This document shows, in pieces, positions 12,670-24,242 of a stretch of 64,000 nt of DNA. Each line of letters opens with the position of its first letter. The first letter of the stretch is position 1. Under the pieces are notes generated by a model that saw nothing but the letters and a program-made list of their open reading frames with translations, searched no databases and was not told the origin of the DNA. This DNA is from Neelides folsomi (Eukaryota > Arthropoda > Collembola > Neelipleona > Neelidae). The stretch is taken from the NCBI GenBank assembly GCA_034687125.1, contig JAQGBZ010000020.1, positions 370,453-434,452 on the forward strand, read 5' to 3'. The position numbers were made by a program, and so were the translations under genes.

Positions 12670-13614
12670 ATGACTTCACTCGAGAAACACGTGTTCGTGG
12701 ACGTACGCGAAGGGAATATTGTGAGCACGGAGGAGAAAAGACTTACATTGGCCCATGAGGGACTCATTGACATCCCAAGAAATCTCATCCTCGACTACGC
12801 CCATCTCATTGAAATTCTTGATCTCAGCAACAATAAAATTAAGCAAGTTCATATTAATTTTATGCCATCTTTAAATTACCTTTTAATATTATTTTATCAA
12901 TTAAATTAATTAACATTTAATGAGCTCCTATAAATGTGTTGGATTAATAGACAAGTTGGATTTCTGAAAGAGTTTTCCCAACTAACAACTTTGATTCTCG
13001 ACCACAACTTCCTGGATTCTGAAATGGAATTTCCGTTCATTCCCTCTTTAAGAACTTTATGGTTGAATCACAATCAAGTTGAAAGTCTTTATCCCTTCAT
13101 TCCAAACATCCGCCGTTCTTTCCCAAATCTCACCTTTTTGAGTCTCATGGGAAATCCCGGATGTCCGAGTTATCTCAACGGAGGAACTTACTATCAGTAT
13201 ATAAATTACAGGTAAAGGTTAATTTCTCAACTATAATTAATTAATGATTTAGTACAAACTTACAATTTTATCTGTAGATAATATCGAATGAAACATTATA
13301 AATATTTAAGTTTTTAATTGTAATAATAAACGATTTTCAGGCTTTTTGTGATTTCCTTCCTTCCAAAATTGGAATATTTTGATGACAAGGCTGTGAGTGT
13401 TGACCAAAAGAACGAGGCGAATCGACTCTTTAGAAGATCTCCACTCCTTGCATTGCCAAATTTTGTTCAAGAACGACTTCAAGCTTTTGGTTTTTTTCCT
13501 ATGGACGCTCAAAATGAGGCATTGGGAAACCACGACGTTTCTCTCAACCAAAATGAATCTTTTTTCAATCCTTTTAACATTTTTAAAAAGAAGAAAAGGA
13601 ATCGAGTCATTTAA
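12670..13614 (+). CDS. LRMDA-like leucine-rich repeat protein
   Basis: Small cytosolic leucine-rich-repeat protein of 235 residues resembling vertebrate LRMDA (C10orf11), which acts in melanocyte differentiation and membrane trafficking; the arthropod role is unknown. Exons 12670-12842, 12951-13211 and 13341-13614. LRR units read IEILDLSNNKIK, LTTLILDHN, LRTLWLNHNQVESL and LTFLSLMGNPGCPS; an LRRcap-like end follows (YINYRLFVISFLPKLEYFDD). The family signature is the cysteine-capped NPGCPSYLNGG followed by YR..VI..LP.L..FD. The first intron starts with GC (gcaagt) rather than GT; this is the only splice that keeps frame and gives a continuous LRR. The Lys/Phe-rich C-terminus after residue 150 is not recognisable. 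Confidence 0.75.
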
Positions 13615-13903
13615 AACTAAACTCAAACATTTTAAACAACTTTTATTAATGAATTTCCGCAAATATCTATTTGAATAGCATTTTTTTATTTCAAATGCTT
13701 ATCGTTGTAGCATTTTTCACTCTTATTACTTATTACTTATACTTTGTATTATCAAAAATATCAAGAAACAATGGGCATTAAATTAACTCTAATACAAATA
13801 CAACCATACTAAATATGTGGTAACTTAGCAACTTATTAATTTAATTATACTTATTTAGGAAAAAATATTTAAACATTAAACTTTAATTAAAAACTTAATG
13901 TTT

Positions 13904-15127
13904 TTAAAAAGGCGCTTCAAATGATTCAATTGGTTCCTTTAAGTCATCTTTAAGTAATCCTAATCGTTTTCTTAAATAATTAACAGTTCCAAAAAGGCCA
14001 TTTGAAAACCCGGGTTTTGCAAACCGAGAAAGAAAAGCGTTCAAGTTGAGATCCGCATCCACCAGAACTTCTATATGACTTTTAACTTCATTCCCAATTC
14101 TTTTGATTCGCCAGCCACTCGTCTCATAAATGGCTCTTAAGATCAAAATTTTATTAAATCTTTTTTATATATCTTCTTATTGTTATATTATTAATTAATT
14201 TTTTTAATTAATTATGCTTTTATATTATTATTACTTGACTCCATCCAAATTCATTTGTTTGTAGTCAAAGGCGTTCCATGCCAAAATAATGCTTTTGTCA
14301 GAGAATTTCTGTAAATGTCGATAGAAGAAAAAGTTCCTAGAATCCACCATGTACATTTTCTTTGTCCTCTGATACACAATGTCACTTGTACTATTGATTC
14401 TCTATTCAAATATAATTGCCATTAAACTTCAAGTTTTTAAATTAATTAAAAAATTATTTAAATTAAGCTTCCGAATAAATATGGTATACCTCTAATATTT
14501 TAGAATTTTCAATATCTTTATTCCATTCTTGAGTTTTCTCAAATTGATCAAAGAGGATTGTAATGATTGTTTGCGGAGTGGCTTGAAGTGCGCCCTAAAT
14601 ACAGATGAAATATTTCAATAATTGTTATTAAATGTAAAGTTAAAAGTTAATAAATCGACCTTACAATTAATTTAACTCGGTTATTTCCTTCTTGTGCGTA
14701 AACCATGTCGCCATTTTGCGAGTCATAAAACTTCCATTTCGGAGAGTCCAACTTTTCCACAAGTTCTTTTATGATTCCATCGGCTTCTTCGAACTAATAA
14801 TACCATTTCGTATTTTATTTAAATTAATACTTTGACATTTTAAACAATTTAATGTACTTGAACTGTATAGCTTTTATTTAAGTTATTTAATGTAATTATT
14901 AATTATTAATTTTTGTAAATTGGAATTTTTATCTGATTAAGAAATGTTGAATAGACAGAAATGGAATGAACCTCAGTGATGTTAAATACTGATGTCATTT
15001 GAAAATTTTCCACTGCCCCGAAGATAATTCCGGTGACGGAGTAATCAAAAGCACAAGAAACGGCGAAGAGCACGAGACAACCTAAAAACTTTGAATTGAT
15101 GTTCTCAATGGCCCCCATATCCTCCAA
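13904..15127 (-). CDS. START-only lipid-transfer protein (STARD3 paralogue)
   Basis: Predicted lipid-binding protein of 262 residues. Exons in coding order: 15127-14972, 14793-14665, 14594-14490, 14401-14235, 14135-13904, all GT-AG with matching phases. Residues 14-30 are hydrophobic (signal peptide or membrane anchor) and the START fold covers about 53-255: LDSPKWKFYDSQNGD, ITILFDQFEKTQEWN, INSTSDIVYQRTKK, IYETSGWRIKRIGNE and a C-terminal helix FGTVNYLRKRLG. Its last three introns sit at the same places and phases (0, 0, 2) as those in the neighbouring STARD3-type gene, so it is a tandem duplicate that lost the MENTAL domain. It lies 711 bases downstream on the same strand. The bound lipid cannot be read from sequence. 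A second in-frame ATG three codons on is an alternative start. Confidence 0.8.
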
Positions 15128-15838
15128 TTTTCATCTTGTCCTCTCCGCCGTTCCTACTTATACCCAAATGTGGTTCTTATCGCTCATCTTCCTCTGCGGC
15201 ATTTCACATCTCTCATTTGCAATTCCAAATGTTTTCCATCGCAAACAACGAGACTTCACCTAAGATGAATATTTCTTTATTTTATTGGTGCATTTCAATT
15301 TCGACAAAAAGAATGTAAAAACAAATTCATATTTTATTCCTTTTTTTCACTTTAAGAATAAAATTAATAAAAACAAACGATGAGCATTTTTAGTAAATTC
15401 GTAGTTAACAATGTCTCTTCTTATTTAGTGCCATAATCATCAACAGAACATAGCTTTTAAAACGGTATAAAATTCAGAATTAATTATGATTTGACATTAT
15501 TTTAATAACTATTTACAAAACATTGGAAGCATTTTGGAACATTCATTTTAAGTACACTTGAATTTTTAAAATTAATTTAATATTAAAACAATATAATAAA
15601 TATTTAATTAGTATTACACAACATAAATATGGATTAATTAATAATTAAGATGATGTAATTATTTAATCAGTAATTATTTAACTTTTTAAGTGTGCATTTC
15701 ATTCGAGTCAGAATAGTAGAAATAGTAAATAGTTAATAGTAGATATTCATCTCTTAAACAATTATTGACCTTTTTATTGGTTATGAGGAAAATTGGTAGG
15801 AATTGCGGAGAGGAATAAATTAAATAAATTAAAATGAA
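15128..15838. other. Intergenic between the two START genes
   Basis: Very AT-rich 711 bases holding the 3' end of the upstream STARD3-type transcript and the promoter of the START-only gene, both on the minus strand. No coding exon seen. Confidence 0.5.
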
Positions 15839-18518
15839 TTATACTTGAAGATTGTCATCTAAAAAGGATAGTTTTTTCCTTAAGCAAGTGAGGGTTTCGA
15901 GGGCTGCGGAAATGACGCCGTTGTCGATCAACCTCCGCGGAACCATCGAGATGTGAAGATCAACATCAATGAGAAGTTGAAACTCCGTCTCGTTCTCATT
16001 TCCATAACTTGGAGTCAAAACCCACCCACTCACTTCATTCGTTCCCCTAAAATATTTAAATTCATTACTTTACTAAATAAAACAAACTTTGTTTATATAC
16101 AGTTTATATCAACTTCTCTTAAATATAGGAGTAATTAAAATGAGTTAGTAACTTTGGAAATTTCTCAAATAAACAAAAAATTTTAATTCTTCAAATAAAA
16201 AACCCAATTCTAGGCATTCCTGCAATGTTCTCTAAAGTTGAAAAGATTTGAATTTCATTGAATTTCATTTTCGAAAATTCATTTTTTGTTTATTTGAGAA
16301 ATTTCCTAAGTTACTAACTCATATTCATTACTCCTATATTTAAGAGAAGTTGGTATAATCTGTAAAATTATTGGTATATGATTTTATGTAAAAAAAGGTA
16401 TATTTTATTTGGACTTGAGTTAAAAGAAAAAAATTACAAATATAATGTTCAATTTACCTAACAAACTTGGGCTGATTGGGTTTGCTCGTGTGTTTGACTG
16501 AAACTCCGGCCAAGACATGACTTTTAAATTCTCCAATTGGTTTTCGGTAATGACGCAGAACAACAAAGTCTCTTGGGCTGATTCCATTCGATTTGCACAC
16601 CTGGTAGCTGATGTCACTCGTCGCATTGAGGTGCTAATTCAAAAGAGCCGATCAATTCACAATTCAAAAAGCTCATTCAAATTCAACTTGGAAAAAGCTT
16701 TTAAGCTTTTGTTTCTTACCTGTAAGATCTCACAATGTGTGACGGTTGGATTCCAATTTGGTGTATCTTCCATGTTGTCAAACAGCTCTTTGGCCACTCG
16801 AGAAGGAGAATGCGGAATTATGCCCTAATAATTTTTTTAAATCTTTAGCTTTTCATTCAAAAATCTTCACTCAATGTGTGAAATCAATGCAATGCAGCAA
16901 ATAAAGATAAAAGCCCTTATCATTTTGCTTATTTAATTTTAAATCGAATACAGAAAGTTTCAGTTCTTTATGATTGTTTAAGCAAAAGCAATATTCAAAA
17001 TACCGAGATCATAAATATTTTTCTTTGAAGTTTTTGCGAAAAGGCAGAATCTCCTTCTTGAGAAGTTCTTTCAAGAATCCAGTCAGAAACGTTTATTTTC
17101 TCTACAAGTTCATTGGCAATAATTGGACCTTGTTGAATCCACAAATTCACCTTTGCCCAAATAAAATAATAATTATTGACCTACTCACAATTAAAAGTTT
17201 GGCCAATCTCATCCAAAATTGTCTATATAAAATGAATATGAAAGAAAATTAAAAAAAAACACCTCAGGTGATTCCAAATTCCTTTGAAGTCTTCGACTCT
17301 TTTTTTCCATTGATTCCGTTTCGGAATCCTGATTTTCCCCTTCGTTGTCTGAATGGATGGGGGATTCCATGGGTGAATAGAAATTGGACGTTGACTCTGG
17401 ATAACTTTGGGTTTGATTGGAATTCCGCATGATTTGACTAACAGTTTGACTAAGCCATGGAATGACTGAACGATTTCCACCTTCACCATTATAACTCCTC
17501 GAATGCCCTGAATTAATTACAATTTATTAAGTTAATTAATTCTCATTTAATAAAAGCAATCCAATCATAGTATTTAATGACAGATTGAATTTGTTTGTAT
17601 GAACTTACTTGCATAAAAAATGGCAGCTTGTCTTTCTTGAGGAACAACGCGAAAATCAAAAAACCATGCTTCAGACCAAGCAATGACAAAACTACTTAAA
17701 ATTAACATCACTGGATACGTTGCATTTAGAAACTGATTCCACTGTAAAAGAATATTCATCATATAAAAATCATTAAATAAGTGAATAAATTATATGTATT
17801 TAAATAGTTTAGATTTAAGATAAATGTAATATAAATTACTTACGTCAAATAAGAAAACTTTGGCTAAAAGGAACGCACAACTACCAGCCGTGGTCAACTG
17901 ATAATAAGTCATTTTATTAACATTTTATATTATATAAATAATGAAAATAATTTTCTATCATTCAATATTGGCAAATCTTCTACTTACAGCAACTGGAAGC
18001 CAATGGTGAATGGACAAGAGTGCATAAAATAACAACAAAATGGTAAATCGACACGCTGCGAGCATCTGTAAAATAATGAAACTTATCAGATATTTATTTT
18101 TATTTAAGTTATTAACCAAATCTGAATATTTAGTATTGAAGTTATAAACATTTGAAAATAAATAAAATCTTCCATACCACGACATCAAATATGCTGTGAT
18201 AAAGACTATAATTTAAAATTTGATTCTCCAGTGCTTCTGGGATTGAACTATCCCCTTTCACCTAAAAATCCAATTCAGTACAAATTAACAAATAGAAATT
18301 GAAATCATTTTACAATGAGCCAATTACATTTATTTAACTTAAACATGATTAAATTAGTAACATACCAATATAATGCAAAGAGTCCATAAGAGAATCGTAA
18401 AGAGGAAGTCGAAGGTGACGAGAAGCGAGAAGAATCTTCGGACAGGTGAAAGATGATTCCCCTCTGGGGTTCCCATCAACACATCCTCAGAAGGAGGAAT
18501 TCCCTCGTAAGAATCCAT
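15839..18518 (-). CDS. STARD3: STARD3/MLN64-type late-endosomal sterol transfer protein
   Basis: Moves cholesterol at ER-late endosome contacts. Eleven exons: 18518-18366, 18261-18178, 18065-17988, 17897-17844, 17741-17609, 17507-17263, 17222-17189, 17128-17004, 16824-16720, 16633-16458, 16046-15839, giving 464 residues (human about 445). Residues about 25-160 form the four-helix MENTAL membrane domain (SPVRRFFSLLVTFDFLFT at the start, AWFFDFRVVPQERQA at the end). A linker carries FYSPMES at 210-216 followed by acidic SDNEGENQDSE, which closely matches the phospho-FFAT motif of STARD3 that binds VAP on the ER. The START domain fills about 250-460 (DTPNWNPTVTHCEIL, ISPRDFVVLRHYRK, EVSGWVLTPSYG). 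Drosophila Start1 is the expected insect counterpart. The exon 7/8 junction (acceptor at 17129) was chosen to keep frame and is the weakest splice call. Intron 10 carries a foldback repeat. Confidence 0.9.
16096..16368. repeat. Foldback element with ~90-bp inverted arms
   Basis: Left arm about 16096-16187 and right arm about 16278-16368 are near-perfect reverse complements (for example cttctcttaaatatagg against cctatatttaagagaag), separated by roughly 90 bases. The whole lies in intron 10 of the STARD3-type gene. It is either a foldback/MITE insertion or a long hairpin in the pre-mRNA. No target-site duplication could be fixed by eye. Confidence 0.8.
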
Positions 18519-19396
18519 TTCAAATCTGCTCCACGACCATCAGAATTTCAAACTGAAAATAAAACCAATTTGTCATTATAATCCCGAAAATTCCATCGTT
18601 AACATCGACAGTTAAACATGAATCATATGAAATAGAACATAGAATAGATTAGAATAAAATTAATTATTTAAGATTAATCATTAGAACTTACAAATAAAAC
18701 TGAGAACTGTTTGGTTCATTTACACTTTTCACGCACTTGGCAAATTAGGTAATAAATCTTTTTATGACGCAAATTGAGTGGTTAACTTTAATAAATAATA
18801 AATAAAAGAATGGAGTCTTGAGCAAATAAGAATGGATGATTCATAGGCTAATCATTATTTAAATAACAAACAACCTAACGCCTAACGGTTTGGTTATTTA
18901 AAATAAAATTCCAATTCGTTTAGTAATAATAATACATGTTAAAACTTTCCCAAAACTTATTTCCACAGTTTGACTAAATTAACTATCAGTTGAATTACAA
19001 CTCTATAAATAAGTAACAAAAGAACTTTCGATTTTCCACCAAGGGCAAGGACCAACATTCAACTTTTAATGTTTATCTTAATCCTCTATACGAATATTCC
19101 CTCTCATCCCACAAGAGATAATTAACATGCTAAACTTCATAACAGAAACATTAAAGTCATTTAACCAAAGAGCGGATACAAAATTGGACATAAAATATTT
19201 CACACTCAATTCCAAACATGTTGGGAATTTATCGCTTCAACTCAATGATCCTTTCCCATGAATTTCATGTGAACATGAAAGGGATTGGAAGGTTATTCCA
19301 TCCATGTGAGTCAAATCTTCGCCGCTCTCAACTTCCACAAAGAGAATTTTAATTCGAAGCAAAGTTAATTACAATTAAACTCTGAGTCAGTGAGTA
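18519..19396. other. Divergent promoter region, STARD3-type gene and NACA
   Basis: 878 bases between two genes transcribed away from each other, so both promoters and 5' UTRs lie here. A minus-strand UTR splice donor may be present near 18555 (tgaaattctg then GT on the minus strand is not certain). No coding exon seen. Confidence 0.45.
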
Positions 19397-20438
<1,042 letters not shown>

Positions 20439-21166
20439 AATTGTAATTAAAAGCATTTTAATGACACAATCTTCAATTTTATAAAGAAACCAATCTTCTA
20501 TCTATAAAAATTAACTATGAAATTTATTATTTAATAACATTATTATAATATGAATCCATTTACAATTTACAATTGTTTATATGAACTAGCAATAAATGTT
20601 CTCTTTACAATATTAAATAATTAATCCGTTTCAAATGTTAAATGTTCTTAACTTGATTGGCAAAAAAGAAAGAAGGAATAATAAAAATTGAATTGGTTTT
20701 AGTTCCTCTCAAAAAATCTTTTATTAATTAATTTCACACATCCTTTTGCCCTTCTTTCTCATTTTTAAAATGGTCAATATTAAAAGAGCTTCATATTTAT
20801 CTATAGTCTCATATTCATATTTAACTAAACTATGTAATTATTACAGTTATAAAAGTAATCTTATAAATGTTGAATTGGGAGCATAAATCAAATGTTCGAT
20901 AGGTTGAACCTTAATGATATGATTAATTAAAGTGTGCGTGATCGACTTTTTCCATTGCATCACTTTCACAGAAGAAGACGGATCAAAATGTTCTTAAACT
21001 TTCTGTCAATCGATCCAGACATCCCTCCACTCACATTTGTTCCCAAAATGTCGTTAAAAGAGAGCGAGACAACCCGGGTCAAATCCATCGTATAGTTTCA
21101 CTTTCATTTCCCCTTCTACTCGTCTCATAAGTGGCATAGTTTTAACTCTATTTAATTTCATTAACA
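20439..21166. other. Intergenic, NACA to Amt
   Basis: 728 AT-rich bases with the NACA 3' UTR and the promoter of the ammonium transporter. A somewhat GC-richer 100 bases precede the next start codon. No coding exon recognised. Confidence 0.5.
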
Positions 21167-23864
21167 ATGGCATCTAGTCAAAGCGAAATTAATGGAAGTG
21201 CGAGAATTCTTTGGCCATGGACGACGCCGACCACCACGACCGAATCTCCTTTTGTTGAAATTGATGCAGCCGACGCGACTTGGATTCTTATTTGCGGAAT
21301 GATCATTTTCACAATGCAAACTGGTAAAAATATATAAAAATACAAAATTATAGTTTAATAGATTAATATAATTAAAAAACATTTATAAAATGTATATTTG
21401 AAGTTTTTGAACATTTTCATTTTACACAGGTTTTGGCCTTTTGGAAGCAGGAGTTGTAAATCCAAAGAACGAAGTCAATATTATGATGAAAAATGTGGTA
21501 AAAACATTATGCAAAAATGTTAATGTCTCTAATGTAAAATGTTTATGTAAAATGTAAAATGTTTATGTAAAAATTTTTCAAAAATTAATTGTTTGAAAAT
21601 AAAATCTTTTCATAGGTTGATATCGTATTGGGAGGATTGAGTTATTGGCTATTTGGATTTGGAATGACCTTTGGTCATGATCGTCCATCAAATCCATTCA
21701 TTGGATTTGGGGAATATGTAGTGGATGGAGGTCTGTCCAGAATGGGCCCGCTTTTTGTTTCTTTCTTCTTTCAACTTTCCTTTGCTACAACTGCCACAAC
21801 GGTGTGTTTAGTTAATTTTAATTTAATTTAATTTTAACAAAATTTTATACAAATTTTTTACATCAAAAGTCACGTAACAGTTACGTAATTTTAGATAGCA
21901 TCCGGATCAATGGCTGAACGGTGAGACTTTTAAATAATTGAACCGGAATTCCTGAAGGTTATAAATTTCAAATATTTAAAAGCCAATGGCTATTTCCAGA
22001 TGCGACTTCCGGGCCTATTGCGTTTTTTCCCTTCTTAACCCGATCGTTTATTCAATTCCTGCTCGTTGGCTTTGGGGCCCAACTGGATTCCTTGCAGAAC
22101 TCGGAGCATTTGACATTGCGGGGTCTGGAGCTGTTCATTTACTCGGTGGAGTCACAGGTTAAATAGGAAATGAATCAAATGATCAATTTAAATTAAAACC
22201 TATACCAAATGCAGCTTTTGTTGCCGCGTGGTTTCTTGGACCGCGATTGGGAAGATACGACAACGGAAGATCGCCACCTGCACCTGGAAACGCTGTAAAT
22301 TGCATTTTAGGATTATTCTCCTTATGGTGGGGATGGATAGCTTTTAATGCTGGAAGGTAAAAAAATTAAATTTAAAAATGGCCAAACGGCACTTTTATAA
22401 TTAAATATTAATTATTAGTACATTTGGTGTAAGTGGAGACAAATGGAAATTTGCAGCGAGAGCCGCAGTCACCACAATGGTCTCTTCAATTGGAGGAGGT
22501 TGAGATCAAATTCCCGTGTTGTTAAAATTGATGTGATCATTTGATTTTAAAGGTCTAGCTGGAGTTGTGTTCTCCTTCATTAAAGGAACCTTCGACGTCC
22601 TGGACATGGTCAACAGCGTTCTGGGAGCTTTGGTTGGAGTCACTGCTGGATGCGCCGTTTACCACGCTCTAGACTCGTTCATTGTTGGAATCCTCGGGGC
22701 TGTGTTCGTCCTCCTTCTCTCTTCCGTCACTGATCGCATGGGGGTGGATGACCCGGTCGGAGCAACCGTTGTGCATGGTATTTTCAATAATATTTCATAA
22801 TATATTTTATTGTTACAAAATGAAATTAGTATTTATGTATTTACATAAAAGATTAATTAAAATCAATTTAGGCTTTGGTGGAATATGGGGAATGTTAGCT
22901 GTGGGTTTGTTTGCCGAAGATGATCAAGCACTTTTAGGAATTACAAAAGGACAATCAGGGTTATTTAGAGGTGATAAAAATACGCTCGGACCAATTAGTT
23001 ATAAAATTTAATATAAAATTAATTATTGTTTTTTTAGGTGGTGGATGGAATTTACTTCTTGTCCAATTTATCTCTTGCGTTTGCATAATCGTTTGGGCGT
23101 TCTTCGTCACTTTCTTTATTTTATGGGTATAGAAATGTTAATAATTAAAGAAATGAGAAACATGTAAAAATCATAAAATTTAAATCAATTAACATATTGG
23201 TTCCCACACTGTATTTATGTTCAAGATGTTCAAGTTTAAAATAATGAATTTAAATAGATCATTGACAAGATTCTTCCATTCCGAATGAAAGCCCACGAAG
23301 AGATCTTGGGAGCAGATTTCGTCGAGCATGGAATTCCACCCAAACAGAATCCCATTTATCCAGGATTTCTCAAACAAAATAGATGCAACCATAAAATGAT
23401 GATTAGAATAGCCAAAGAAGCTTATGAGGCTAAAATTGGTATTCATTAATTTTAATTAATATTTACTTTTACTACTGTAGGTAGAGTACATAGTTAGTAC
23501 AAATGAAAGGTTAATAATGGAATATTTGGCAATTAAAGACGACCGTGATGGTTTATTGAAGATCATTTTGAAAAACTGCGTGGAAAATGAAGTGAGAGAA
23601 AGTAAAAGGAGTTCCAAATTGTCGAGTATTTTGAAAAGTGCTTGGAAGAAGAATTGGAAGAGGAAAGAAAGTTCTATTAGCATCAATAGGATTTTGGATC
23701 TAAAGAATATTAGTCAATCGCAAACTTCCTGGGACACGAAATTCGATTCCAATTTCGCGAAAGAAAAAGTTGGGACAATCGAGAACGAGAAAAATTATTG
23801 CTATCCAATTGACTATTCAAAGAAATACATCGAACATAAAAGAACTTTCATATGGATGGATTAA
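21167..23864 (+). CDS. Amt-type ammonium transporter
   Basis: Plasma-membrane ammonium/ammonia channel of the Amt/Mep/Rh superfamily, Amt branch. Twelve exons: 21167-21323, 21430-21497, 21616-21801, 21895-21920, 22000-22157, 22215-22356, 22419-22498, 22553-22777, 22872-22970, 23038-23126, 23258-23438, 23485-23864, giving 596 residues with about eleven membrane helices. Hallmarks: QTGFGLLEAGVV, FQLSFATTATTIASG, the pore histidines in GSGAVHLLGG (H192) and VVHGFGGIWGM (H347), and GWIAFNAGS. The proximal tail RMKAHEEILGADFVEHG resembles the regulatory tail of Amt proteins. Beyond about residue 440 a basic, serine-rich tail (KSAWKKNWKRKESS) extends some 150 residues and matches nothing I know. 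The last acceptor was chosen as tag before AGTACATAG because only it keeps frame. Confidence 0.92.
21532..21573. repeat. 20-bp unit repeated twice in Amt intron 2
   Basis: The unit atgtaaaatgtttatgtaaa occurs at 21532-21551 and again at 21552-21571. It is a simple tandem duplication inside the intron between Amt exons 2 and 3. Confidence 0.7.
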
Positions 23865-24242
23865 AAACTCTTTTTATAATTTACCTTCAAATTATTTTTT
23901 ATTAACGCTATTAACTATTACATAAATAATTCCTATAAAATATATATTGTAAATTCTCATATTGAATTTAAAACTTTATTACAAAATGATTAAACAATGA
24001 AATAAAATTTCTTGAATGGTTATTTTTATAATATTAAATCAAAATTTAACCAAACGCACGATTGAACTTGGCCCAATAAAAGTCGGTCATTGCAAAGTAA
24101 TGCTGTAAACAAAGAATTAATTGAATTGATTTTTAACTTTATTGTTTTGTATCATCGCATTATTTCTCATTCCATTATCGTTTCCACAAAGATTACTGTA
24201 GGAAAGTTTATTGTTGTTTCTTAATTTTTTTAATTCGGAGTA
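23865..24242. other. Intergenic, Amt to astacin
   Basis: 378 AT-rich bases containing the Amt 3' UTR and the astacin gene promoter. Nothing else is seen. Confidence 0.5.

Noticed and set aside
17129-17188. Acceptor at gggcaaag in the STARD3-type gene
   Set aside because: It would give a phase-0 exon after a phase-1 donor and break the frame; the later caacaag acceptor keeps it.
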